A stretch of DNA of 42,449 nt from SAR86 cluster bacterium (GTDB lineage Bacteria > Pseudomonadota > Gammaproteobacteria > Pseudomonadales > Pseudohongiellaceae), in NCBI GenBank assembly GCA_002401885.1, contig NVUL01000053.1, positions 1 through 42,449 of the forward strand, in the 5' to 3' direction. Below the pieces are notes generated by a model, which was given only the letters and a program-made list of their open reading frames with translations, ran no database searches and was not told the origin of the DNA. Within the stretch, counting starts at the first letter, position 1. Every line of letters begins with the position of its first letter. Below, piece by piece: positions 25,034-34,021 of this stretch. A program made the position numbers and the translations under genes.

Positions 25034-25762
25034 ATGAGTAAAGAAAGTCTGATTTCCCTGGAAGGAATACAGAAAATATTTTACACAGATGAGATAGAAA
25101 CCTGGGCACTGGATGAGATTCATCTAGACGTGAAGCAGGGCGAATATCTTTCGATCGCTGGGCCCTCAGGGTGTGGTAAGTCGACGTTGTTATCCGTCAT
25201 GGGTTTGTTGAATTCGTCTACAGAGGGGAAATACTTCCTCGCCGGCGAGGATGTGGCCTCTCTCAATTCTACCGCTCAGGCGAGGGTTCGGAATCGTCAG
25301 ATTGGTTTTATCTTTCAGGCGTTCAATCTAATCGGAGATATGAACGTCTTCGAGAATGTCGAGCTGCCTCTTACGTATCGCAAAGAGCTCAAGCGTAAGG
25401 AGCGTAAGGCCAAAGTGCAGGAGGCTCTGGAAAAAGTAGATATGGCACATCGGCTGAATCACTTTCCGTCTCAGCTCTCCGGTGGTCAACAACAGCGCGT
25501 AGCTATAGCCCGCGCTCTCACCGGTGATCCGAAAGTTCTGCTGGCGGATGAACCGACAGGAAACTTGGATTCGAAGAACGCACAGATCGTCATGGATCTA
25601 TTGGGCGACCTGCACAAGCAGGGCAGCACCATTTGCATGGTAACTCATGATCCTCGGTCAGCCTTACAGGCAGAGCGTCAAATTACTCTTTTCGACGGCA
25701 AGATTGTGGACGATCAGCCTACTGCGAATCTACGAGTAGATTCTGAAGCATTAGTTAGCTAA
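25034..25762 (+). CDS. MacB/LolD-type ABC ATPase, module 2
   Basis: A 242-residue ATPase with motifs at the same positions as the module 1 enzyme: Walker A GPSGCGKST (43-51), IFQAFN Q-loop, LSGGQQQR (148-155), LLADEPTGNLD (from 169) and VTHDPRS. The two are clearly paralogues, but this one lacks the acidic tail and differs through the helical domain. It is preceded by AGGAGAG, followed 15 bp later by permease 4, and is the only ATPase for the permeases to the right edge. Those permeases end in ALHYE or ALHYG instead of ALRYE, which suggests ATPase-permease pairing by module (inference). Confidence 0.93.
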   Translation: MSKESLISLEGIQKIFYTDEIETWALDEIHLDVKQGEYLSIAGPSGCGKSTLLSVMGLLNSSTEGKYFLAGEDVASLNSTAQARVRNRQIGFIFQAFNLIGDMNVFENVELPLTYRKELKRKERKAKVQEALEKVDMAHRLNHFPSQLSGGQQQRVAIARALTGDPKVLLADEPTGNLDSKNAQIVMDLLGDLHKQGSTICMVTHDPRSALQAERQITLFDGKIVDDQPTANLRVDSEALVS

Positions 25763-25777
25763 CCGGGGTTTGAAGCC

Positions 25778-28219
25778 ATGAATACTATCGCCGATCTTCT
25801 GTATGGTATGCGCAGGCTGGGCAACAGCCCTGCCTTCACACTGACCTCCGTGCTCGTTATCGTGCTGGGTTTGGCCTTGTATCTGTGTTCCTACTCGTTG
25901 AGTTACAACTTCACCAAACCTCTAGATTTTGAGAATGGTGATCGCTTTGTGACCGTCAAGACTGTTTACAAAGACACCAGTACAGATCATTTCGGTAACA
26001 ATTTCGATGGCTTCGCCTACAACCGACTGAAAGAACAAGTTTCGAGTTACGCTACGCTAGGTGCCTATCGTTTCGCAAACTATGCAATATCTGATGGTGA
26101 ACGCTCGCAACGGTTTGTAGGAGCGGAGATTGAACCCGAGCTACTTAGTACAATCGGTGTAGCTCCTCTGCTAGGGCGTCTATTAACAGACGAAGATGCA
26201 CTATCTGATTCTCAGGCAGCGGTGTTGCTGAGTTACAGCATCTGGCGAAATTATTATGCGAGCGACCCAGAAATAGTGGGCAGAAGTAGTCGTATCAACG
26301 GTAGGCTCTACACCGTGGTAGGAGTAATGCCCGAGAGTTTTGACTATCCCTTCTCACAACATATTTGGTTCCCATTAAATACATCCGCCGATGTTCAGCC
26401 TGATGGCAATCTGTCTTTAGGTTTGCTGGGCGTGCTTGACTCGAATGTAACCCTCGCTTCTGCCAGCACTGAAATGAGTGCTCGAATGGTCCAATTGGCT
26501 GAGGAATATCCAGCCTATTACGCAGAAACAGAAGCAAACGTTGTCAGACACTCGCAGACACATGTTTCTACTGGTAATGCGGGTGACCTATTTCAACTAG
26601 TCACGCTCACCATTCTCTTACTAGCCACTCTGAATCTGGGTACCTTGTTGTTTGTGCGTGCCAATGCACGGCAAAAAGAGCTCGCCATTCGTTATGCGAT
26701 AGGAGCAAACCAATGGGAAATTTCCAGACAGATATTACTTGAGTCGCTAATTCTTTGTGTTATCGGATTCTTGCTAAGTCTGGGAATAGCTGATTTTGTA
26801 CTGTCGTTAGTGCAAGAAAGGCTTCGAACAAATTTTGCCTCGAGCGACTATCCGGGCACCTTGTCCTCATGGATCGATCTATCGATGGATGGACGAGCTA
26901 TCGCTATAGCGACAGCTTTGACCCTGTTCGTGTGGCTAAGCTCCGGCGGCTTCGTGGCATATCGCGCCACCAAAAAAGATAATAACTCAGTTCTAGCAGG
27001 CGGTAGTAAAGGAGGAACTGATAGAAGTCGAGTTGGTTTGAGTCGTCTTATTGTCGGTTTTGAAGTCACCACGTCGTGTTTGCTACTGATAGTCTGCTGT
27101 GTGTTAGTCGCGGCGATTATGTCTACCTATCGCCTGGATTTCGGTACGCCAACTACTGGTTACTATACCGGTATGCTTGAGCTCAAGGGGCCAAACTATC
27201 AGGAGGCGGAGCAGAGACGGGATTTTCTGCAGAACCTGCAACGAGAACTGGCAGAGCGCAGCGAGACAAGTGGCGCTACACTTGCTACAGCTCTCCCAGG
27301 GCAGTATGGCTATCTTGTTCGTTACGGTGTCGAAGATAGAGATCTTAGAGTTAGTGACCAATACCCTGAACAGACTTCGATTTGGGTGGCCGACGATTAT
27401 TTTGAAGTGCTCGAAGTCTCCTTGGTTGAAGGGCGCTATTTCGACGAGTCGGATAGTTCCAGCTCTCTTCTGGTCGTCATAATCAATGAGAGGTTCTCTG
27501 AAAGCCTCTGGCCTGGTCAGTCGGCACTTGGAAAACGAATTCAGATAAATCCAGAGACCGAAGGGGAGTGGCATACGGTAGTCGGGGTCACTTCGCATAT
27601 TATTCATGGAAACCCGATGGGAAACTATGATCAGAATCCAACTCTCTATCGATCGCTCAATCAAAGCACGCCGACGAATTTTTCGCTGGCGATAAAACTC
27701 AATCGACCTCTAAGTGATATCGATGCGGAACGTTTGATCAGTGACACCGTGCAAGTTCTCGATAGAGAACTGGCGGTTACGGCCATGCGTTCATTGGCAA
27801 GAGTGACAGAAATGTCCATGCAAGGCATGGACTTGATCGCCAAGTTTTCCATCGCCTTCGCACTGGGAACCTTCGTGTTGGCGATTATTGGTGTATACGG
27901 AAATATTTCTCGCGCCGTAACTCAAAGAACCAATGAGATAGGCATTCGTCGAGCTCTGGGCTCTAGCAATAGGAAAGTTCTGTGGGTGTTTCTGCGCGAG
28001 GGCGGGCTCTATCTTATGTGGGGAACAGTTATCGGCGGCGTGTCTGCGGTATTGATCAGCAGCGCGTTAGCCGGTTACTTCAATAATATTTTGACATTTC
28101 TTCCAGTAATCGTGCCTGTAGTCATTACGACGATTGCTGCATTGGTGTTGTTGGCTTCTTACTTGCCTGCGCGTAAGGCTATCGCGATAGAGCCAGGGGA
28201 TGCTTTGCACTATGAATAG
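25778..28219 (+). CDS. Double-unit MacB/FtsX-like ABC permease 4 (module 2)
   Basis: 813 residues, first permease behind ATPase 2. The first-domain motif is VVGVMPESFDYP, preceded by SRINGRLY. The first coupling helix is unusual (ELAIRYAIGANQ), while the second is canonical (EIGIRRALGSS). The fifth helix is TSCLLLIVCC. The second periplasmic domain has WPGQSALGKRIQI. It is the first member ending in EPGDALHYE. Spacing from ATPase 2 is 15 bp, so the pair is probably co-translated. Confidence 0.9.
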   Translation: MNTIADLLYGMRRLGNSPAFTLTSVLVIVLGLALYLCSYSLSYNFTKPLDFENGDRFVTVKTVYKDTSTDHFGNNFDGFAYNRLKEQVSSYATLGAYRFANYAISDGERSQRFVGAEIEPELLSTIGVAPLLGRLLTDEDALSDSQAAVLLSYSIWRNYYASDPEIVGRSSRINGRLYTVVGVMPESFDYPFSQHIWFPLNTSADVQPDGNLSLGLLGVLDSNVTLASASTEMSARMVQLAEEYPAYYAETEANVVRHSQTHVSTGNAGDLFQLVTLTILLLATLNLGTLLFVRANARQKELAIRYAIGANQWEISRQILLESLILCVIGFLLSLGIADFVLSLVQERLRTNFASSDYPGTLSSWIDLSMDGRAIAIATALTLFVWLSSGGFVAYRATKKDNNSVLAGGSKGGTDRSRVGLSRLIVGFEVTTSCLLLIVCCVLVAAIMSTYRLDFGTPTTGYYTGMLELKGPNYQEAEQRRDFLQNLQRELAERSETSGATLATALPGQYGYLVRYGVEDRDLRVSDQYPEQTSIWVADDYFEVLEVSLVEGRYFDESDSSSSLLVVIINERFSESLWPGQSALGKRIQINPETEGEWHTVVGVTSHIIHGNPMGNYDQNPTLYRSLNQSTPTNFSLAIKLNRPLSDIDAERLISDTVQVLDRELAVTAMRSLARVTEMSMQGMDLIAKFSIAFALGTFVLAIIGVYGNISRAVTQRTNEIGIRRALGSSNRKVLWVFLREGGLYLMWGTVIGGVSAVLISSALAGYFNNILTFLPVIVPVVITTIAALVLLASYLPARKAIAIEPGDALHYE

Positions 28220-28254
28220 CACTGAGAAACCATGGATAGGAAAAGGGTATTGAC

Positions 28255-30702
28255 ATGAATTTGATAAGCGATTTGCTGTATAGCATACGGCTTTTGAGGA
28301 AAACACCTGCTTTTACTTTGGTCTGCCTCTTGGTTGTTACGCTTGGCGTGGGCGTAGCAGTTTCTCTTTATTCACTGAATAAGAACTTTTATTTTGGGGT
28401 GCCTTCCTTTCCGGACGGTGACCGGTTTACGGTCATTAATAGAGTTGATCCCCAAACTGGTGTCGAGCAAGGTGGTCCGCTCGATATGAACGGATTCGTC
28501 TTCAATCGAATTAAAGGCTCGTCTACTAGCTTCTCAGAACTGGGTGCGTCGCGTACCGTCAGAGCAACCATTAGTGACAACGAATCGGCGGAGCTGTACA
28601 TGGCTGCCGAAATAATGCCGAGCTTGTTGGCGCTTACGGGTGAGCAGCCGGCTCTTGGTCGCAGCTTCACCTCGGCCGATGCAGACGTTGGGGCAGACCC
28701 AGTCGTACTTGTCAGTCATCGGCTATGGCAAAACTATTATGTAGGAGATCCAGAAATTCTCGGTCGAGTAGCACGGATAAACGGCAACCCCTTCACCATT
28801 ATTGGTGTTATGCCAGAGAATTTCTCTTTTCCTACCACTCACCAGATGTGGTTTCCACTTTCCATCCCGGCCAGTGCGGAGGCGGAAGGTACGGTGGTTT
28901 TTACGGTTATTGGAACACTCCAGCCGGATGTCGATAGGGAACAGGCATCAGTAGAATTAGGCAGTATCTTGAGCCAGATACGAAGTGAATATCCGGGCCA
29001 ATTCGCTGAGCAGCACGGCATGGTTTCGAGATACATCAATATATGGACCGGCAGTTCCGCTGGAATTCCCTTAGTGATGGCAGTTTTGGCCCTCACGATA
29101 ATTCTACTGGTGAGTCTAAATCTTAGTACTCTGTTGTTTGTTAGAGCTAACGCCAGACATCAAGAGTTGGCAGTGCGCAATGCGTTGGGCGCAAGCCGTT
29201 GGCAAAATTTTAGGCAGGTTTTAACGGAATCTTTGCTGATCTGCAGCGTTGGCTCTGCTTTGGGGCTCGCCTTGGCGGAATTCATTACCCGGCTCTATGA
29301 ATTGTCAGTAGAGGCTTTGGCAGTTTCAAGAAATAGCGTCCTGCCTTTCTGGATAGACTTTACTCCAGATGCTTCGGCCCTAATGTTGACCGCCGGACTC
29401 ATGATAATTGTGTGGCTATTATCAGGAAGTCTCGCCGCGCGGAGGGCATCTACGAGCGAGCTGAGCCAGGCGCTAGAGGGAACCAAGGGTGCGACTAGCC
29501 GCCTCGGCGCAGTCACTATGCGGATTGTCGTTGGGGTGGAGATTATGTTTTCGGTATTTCTGCTTATTCTCTGCACACTCTTCATTTTCACAATGAGAGA
29601 CGCTATCAATGTGGACTATGGAATCAATACCGAAGACGTAGTTGTAGCTAATGTCAGCCTATCGGATCAAAGATATGATCGCTTCGAGTCCAGACAGCAA
29701 TATTTTAACAGTCTGAATAGCGAACTATTGAAATCCTCAGAAATTCAGTCTGTGACTGCCACCTCGGCATTACCAGGTACCTTCGTGCCAGAGATTGTTT
29801 TCAATTTAACAGAGGGGGAGGTTGCAAATTCTGATGACCCGCTGCAAGTTAGATCAGTGTGGGTATCCGAAGATTATTTTTCCTCGCTAGACGCACAACT
29901 GTTAGCAGGTCGCGAGTTCGAGTCCACGGACATAGTGAATGGTGGCTCTGCTGTACTGGTAGTTGATGAAAATTTTGCGAGCAGCTATTGGCCAAATGAA
30001 TCGGCGTTGGGGAAACAGGTTCAGCTCGACCGTGGTGAGGGTAATGATTGGCTTACCGTAATCGGTGTCGTGCCAACTCTTAGGCAAGGGTTCGGTATTG
30101 TCGCTGACGATCCTCCTCCAGCCATCTATCTTCCCTTCGATAGTCTCTCTCCCCGTGCCGTTTCCCTTGTTATGAAAACAAGTGGACGCATCGACTTGCC
30201 AACTCTTAGGGCATCAATTAAGACTGCAACTCTTGCCATAGATAGAGACATTCCCATTACAGAAATTCTTGGCCTGCCAGAGTTTCTGAGAATGATCACC
30301 GGCCCATTTACTCTCTTCGCAAATTTTCTAATCGGCGTTGCCCTCACTACTCTGTTTTTGTCGGTAGTAGGCATCTATGGCGTGATCTCTCGCAGCATCG
30401 TCTTGCGCACCAGTGAGATAGGTATCAGAAGAGCGTTGGGTTCCAGCAGCAAGAAAATTGTTTCTCTATTTGTTAAGCAGGGACTGCGCTTTTTTACAGT
30501 GGGAGCTATCTTCGGAGGCGCGGCAGTGATGCTCATTGTCAATGCGATGCCCACAGACATGAGCAATGTGATTATTGATTACTTGTTTTTCTCTATTTTT
30601 TCTTGCTTTGCAATAGTTGGTTGTCTTGTATTCGCTGCCTCCTATTTGCCCGCAAGAACGGCGGTTGCAATGGAGCCGGGAGAGGCACTGCACTATGAGT
30701 AG
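28255..30702 (+). CDS. Double-unit MacB/FtsX-like ABC permease 5 (module 2)
   Basis: 815 residues. The first-domain motif is ARINGNPFTIIGVMPENFSFP in context, the fifth helix FSVFLLILCT, and the second-domain motif WPNESALGKQVQL (Q where most copies have R). Coupling helices are ELAVRNALGAS and EIGIRRALGSS. It starts behind AGGAAAAGGG and ends in EPGEALHYE. Base composition and spacing are like its neighbours; no sign of decay. Confidence 0.9.
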   Translation: MNLISDLLYSIRLLRKTPAFTLVCLLVVTLGVGVAVSLYSLNKNFYFGVPSFPDGDRFTVINRVDPQTGVEQGGPLDMNGFVFNRIKGSSTSFSELGASRTVRATISDNESAELYMAAEIMPSLLALTGEQPALGRSFTSADADVGADPVVLVSHRLWQNYYVGDPEILGRVARINGNPFTIIGVMPENFSFPTTHQMWFPLSIPASAEAEGTVVFTVIGTLQPDVDREQASVELGSILSQIRSEYPGQFAEQHGMVSRYINIWTGSSAGIPLVMAVLALTIILLVSLNLSTLLFVRANARHQELAVRNALGASRWQNFRQVLTESLLICSVGSALGLALAEFITRLYELSVEALAVSRNSVLPFWIDFTPDASALMLTAGLMIIVWLLSGSLAARRASTSELSQALEGTKGATSRLGAVTMRIVVGVEIMFSVFLLILCTLFIFTMRDAINVDYGINTEDVVVANVSLSDQRYDRFESRQQYFNSLNSELLKSSEIQSVTATSALPGTFVPEIVFNLTEGEVANSDDPLQVRSVWVSEDYFSSLDAQLLAGREFESTDIVNGGSAVLVVDENFASSYWPNESALGKQVQLDRGEGNDWLTVIGVVPTLRQGFGIVADDPPPAIYLPFDSLSPRAVSLVMKTSGRIDLPTLRASIKTATLAIDRDIPITEILGLPEFLRMITGPFTLFANFLIGVALTTLFLSVVGIYGVISRSIVLRTSEIGIRRALGSSSKKIVSLFVKQGLRFFTVGAIFGGAAVMLIVNAMPTDMSNVIIDYLFFSIFSCFAIVGCLVFAASYLPARTAVAMEPGEALHYE

Positions 30703-30717
30703 AGGCGAGGGATAGAC

Positions 30718-33153
30718 ATGCTCAATGATCTGATTTTCAGCTTTAGACTGCTACGAAAGAATCTTTCGTTCTCAATAACTAGCCTTATTGTAATTACACT
30801 TGGGTTGACCGTCTCTCTGTGCGTGTATTCGATCCTTTATGAGTTCCGAAAAAGTCCGCCATTTCCCGAGGGTGAGCGCTATGCTGTTGTCAAAGTTTTC
30901 GATCAGATAAGTGGTAGTGAAATTAATATAACTGAGCTGTCTGGCTATGCGTATCACTCGTTAAAGACTCAGGCCGAGAGCTTTGAAGAGTTTGGCATTT
31001 TTAGTTATAGCAATGACACAGTAGTATTCGGTGAAGGAATGCGGCCCATTAAGCGAGTAGGGATTGCTCCAAATTTAATGGCTATGACAAGGGCTGCACC
31101 GCTACTTGGTAGAGGATTTGTGGAAGCAGATGCTACTCTTAATTCGCAGCCAGTAGCGATCATTAGCTACCAGTTGTGGCAGTCTTTTTTCTCGGGCAAT
31201 GATGCAATTATTGGCCAACAAGCCAGTATCGCCAATATTCCGCATATTATTATTGGCGTAATGCCTGAAAAATTTTCTTATCCACTGTCTCAGGACGTGT
31301 GGGTTCCTCTGAATGTCTCGGAATCAGACATTCTTCCAGAGGGTTCTCTCTACTGGTTGATAGGTAAGCTCAAACCAAGTGCAACGCTGGAGTCCTCTGC
31401 TGTCGAATTGAATGTGGCGCTGCAAACACTTGCAGCGGAATTTCCTCAGGAATTTTCTCAGTGGGAATTTGGCGTTTCTGGGTTCAGTGCCATCAAGGCC
31501 CAGGGCGTAGGTAATACAGGTGCATTATTTAACTCGGTGGCGATGGTAATTTTCTTATTGGCCAGTCTCAATCTAAGTGCAATTCTTTTTTCCAGAGCGA
31601 ACGAGCGTAGACAAGAACTTGCTGTACGTAATGCCCTTGGTGCTAGTGCATGGCAATTAAGAGTTCAGGTGCTGCTTGAATCAGCATTGCTTTGTATCGT
31701 CGGATGCCTGTTAGCGATTCTCCTTTCGGCTCTAATATTGCAGTGGGTGCAATTGATGACAGAGTCAGTCATGGCAACCCTTGGCACATTCATCAGTTTC
31801 GAATTTCGAATTCATGGTTCTGGGCTTTTCTATGCTGTATGCGCAACGTTTTTTATCTGGATAATTTCTTCTGCAGCAACAATCTATCGTATTGGAGATG
31901 AGAATGTCTTCCATGCAATGGAATCTGGCTCCCATGGAGCCTCGCAAAAGGCTAGGGGACTGGCTTCAAAAGTGCTTATTGGTGTCGAGACGGTAGTCTC
32001 CTGTTTTTTGCTTATCCTCTGCGGGCTTTTCACTTATTCGATTGTGAGCGCTTATCAGACTGATTTTGGTACGCGTGTAGATCAATTGTACACCGGCAAT
32101 GTCTCATTGATGCCTGTTGATTACGAGAGCGCCGACAGTCAAATAGCCTATTTAGAAGAATTGAAGAGAGAGCTGCTGATCGAGCCAGAGATTGAAAACG
32201 TTTCTTTTGCCAGTGCGCTGCCGGGAGGTTGGGGCTTGGGACTACGAACCGCTCAATATGCACTGGAAGATCGTGATCTAGAAGTTGAAGGTCGTTATCC
32301 AGAAGTTGATATGGTCATGATCACGCCTGATTATTTCACGGACCTCGATATTCAGGTAGTTCAAGGAAGAAGTTTCAATGATCTGGACAATCTTGCTGCC
32401 CCGAATGTGGCCATTGTGAATGAACTCTTCGTTCAACAGCATTGGCCAAATGAAAATCCGCTCGGTAAGCGCATTCAGCTTGATCCTGAATCGGGCGCAG
32501 AAGAAATCACAGTCGTTGGGATTAGTGAGCACATTATCCATGGGCAGGCTGTGGGAGAGGGATTAGAGCAGCCTACTCTATATCGCCCACTGATTCAGAA
32601 CCCTGTAAGAGCAGTCGGTTTAGTTGCCAGCACGGCACGGGACCTGGACGTTTCCGAGCTAACCGCTGTAATGAATAACGCCGCCGCACGTGTTGATCGC
32701 CGAGTCGCGATTGTAGGCGTATTTAGCCTCTACGATCACCAAAGAATGGGCCTCAGCGGACTTAATATCATAGGAAGAATTATGTCGGGGTTTGCATTAT
32801 TTACTCTGGCTCTCGCAGTGATTGGAATTTATGGAATCGTATCTCGCTCTGTGTTCTTGCGTGCAGCGGAGATAGGAATCAGGCGCGCAGTGGGGTCATC
32901 GGATGTAGAAGTGATCGCGATCTTTATAAAACAAGGTCTGCGATATTTGGCAACTGGAATTGTGATAGGCAGCGGCCTTTCGCTGCTTGTGAGTAATGTC
33001 ATGGTGCAGGTATTTCCAGATATATTGGATGGAATTCCGATAGTAATTACAACGGTTTTGTTGCTGCTGGGTGCTCTCATATTGCTGGCATCTTATGTTC
33101 CAGCGAGGAAGTTAGTGCTTCTAGAACCAGCTGATGCGCTGCACTATGAATGA
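30718..33153 (+). CDS. Double-unit MacB/FtsX-like ABC permease 6 (module 2)
   Basis: 811 residues, the shortest complete copy. The segment before the first-domain motif is divergent (QQASIANIPHIIIGVMPEKFSYP spans it, with no RING). The fifth helix is VSCFLLILCG, the second-domain motif WPNENPLGKRIQL and the second coupling helix EIGIRRAVGSS. It begins 15 bp after permease 5 behind GAGGGA and ends in EPADALHYE. The lipoprotein gene follows after 51 bp, so this is the last copy of the first block of module 2. Confidence 0.9.
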   Translation: MLNDLIFSFRLLRKNLSFSITSLIVITLGLTVSLCVYSILYEFRKSPPFPEGERYAVVKVFDQISGSEINITELSGYAYHSLKTQAESFEEFGIFSYSNDTVVFGEGMRPIKRVGIAPNLMAMTRAAPLLGRGFVEADATLNSQPVAIISYQLWQSFFSGNDAIIGQQASIANIPHIIIGVMPEKFSYPLSQDVWVPLNVSESDILPEGSLYWLIGKLKPSATLESSAVELNVALQTLAAEFPQEFSQWEFGVSGFSAIKAQGVGNTGALFNSVAMVIFLLASLNLSAILFSRANERRQELAVRNALGASAWQLRVQVLLESALLCIVGCLLAILLSALILQWVQLMTESVMATLGTFISFEFRIHGSGLFYAVCATFFIWIISSAATIYRIGDENVFHAMESGSHGASQKARGLASKVLIGVETVVSCFLLILCGLFTYSIVSAYQTDFGTRVDQLYTGNVSLMPVDYESADSQIAYLEELKRELLIEPEIENVSFASALPGGWGLGLRTAQYALEDRDLEVEGRYPEVDMVMITPDYFTDLDIQVVQGRSFNDLDNLAAPNVAIVNELFVQQHWPNENPLGKRIQLDPESGAEEITVVGISEHIIHGQAVGEGLEQPTLYRPLIQNPVRAVGLVASTARDLDVSELTAVMNNAAARVDRRVAIVGVFSLYDHQRMGLSGLNIIGRIMSGFALFTLALAVIGIYGIVSRSVFLRAAEIGIRRAVGSSDVEVIAIFIKQGLRYLATGIVIGSGLSLLVSNVMVQVFPDILDGIPIVITTVLLLLGALILLASYVPARKLVLLEPADALHYE

Positions 33154-33204
33154 ATACGGATATTGAGCTATTTCTTAAATTTCAGAAAATGCGGGAGAGT
33201 TTCT

Positions 33205-33969
33205 ATGAATAATATGCCTCAAATATTTTTACAGCGAGTGTTGCTGCTAAGCCTAGTTATGTCATTGGGTGCATGCCATATCAAAGTGCGTGGCAATGGA
33301 TTTCGCGATGGCCAAGTTTACATTGGCTCACAGATCGCTTCTCGAGAATACGGTGCTAAGCAGCTTGCTGGCCAAGATATTGAAGAGCACAACAACACAG
33401 TCTATGTGCCTGCGGGAATGAACGTACAAGATATAAATACTGTTAATGGGCGTGTGGTGCTTGAGCGGGGAGCCTCCGCTCGTAGTGTGAGCACTGTAAA
33501 CGGCAGGGTACAGATTGAGGGTCGAGGTTCTTTTGCTGGCAGTGTGGATACTGTGAACGGTCGCATAAGCGCAACTCAAGGAGGGGAAATAGGAGGCAGT
33601 GCTACTACAGTTAACGGAAGAATTAATATGGACAGCGTTGCTGTTGGGCGCAATGTCGAAACGTTAAACGGCAGCATTAACTTAGTAGATGTCACTGTTG
33701 GCGAAAATGTAGAGACTCGAAACGGTAACGTAAGGCTAGAGAACAGCGTAGTTGAACAAGATCTGATTATTCATAGCCGCTACCGAGTTAGCTTGCTGGG
33801 ACTCATTGATATCAAGAGAGATGAGCCAAAAATTATCGTAGGGCCTGGATCTGAAATAAAAGGTAGCTTGATTGCAAGAACGGACGTGCGCCTCTATGTG
33901 CATGAGTCGGCAAAAATCGGAAATATCGTTGGGGCTAGTCCATTGATCTACAGTGGCGGTCATCCATAG
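33205..33969 (+). CDS. Lipoprotein with six TVNGR-type repeats (predicted beta-helix), inside the exporter array
   Basis: A 254-residue predicted lipoprotein. Signal peptide 1-23 ends in lipobox LGAC (C24); the next residue is H, which is compatible with outer-membrane sorting. Six repeats begin at T79, T97, T116, T135, T153 and T171 (TVNGR, TVNGR, TVNGR, TVNGR, TLNGS, TRNGN), a period of 18-19 residues typical of solenoid or bactofilin-like folds. The C-terminus has LYVHESAKIGNIVGASPLIYS, nearly the same as the end of the M56 sensor protein at 7771. The frame is open from 33163, but the ATG at 33205 with GGGAGAG at 33193-33199 starts the signal peptide. Its role is unknown: it could be a scaffold, substrate or accessory factor of the exporter. 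Confidence 0.85.
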   Translation: MNNMPQIFLQRVLLLSLVMSLGACHIKVRGNGFRDGQVYIGSQIASREYGAKQLAGQDIEEHNNTVYVPAGMNVQDINTVNGRVVLERGASARSVSTVNGRVQIEGRGSFAGSVDTVNGRISATQGGEIGGSATTVNGRINMDSVAVGRNVETLNGSINLVDVTVGENVETRNGNVRLENSVVEQDLIIHSRYRVSLLGLIDIKRDEPKIIVGPGSEIKGSLIARTDVRLYVHESAKIGNIVGASPLIYSGGHP

Positions 33970-34021
33970 TAGTCGATGCCCATATTGTCTTTTATGGCAA
34001 GCAAGTCAAAGGATATCGTTA

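Noticed and set aside
27104..27664. Long minus-strand open frames inside the permease genes (also 18171-18713 and 12908-13360)
   Set aside because: They are opposite clearly coding, family-matching genes, have no recognisable product and no ribosome-binding context; taken as antisense shadows.
33163..33204. TTG start of the lipoprotein gene
   Set aside because: It would put 14 extra residues before a good signal peptide; the ATG at 33205 has a proper ribosome-binding site.
33953..34021. ATG at 33953 as start of permease 7
   Set aside because: It overlaps the lipoprotein gene and adds residues not aligned with the other copies; the ATG at 34022 has AAAGGA in front.
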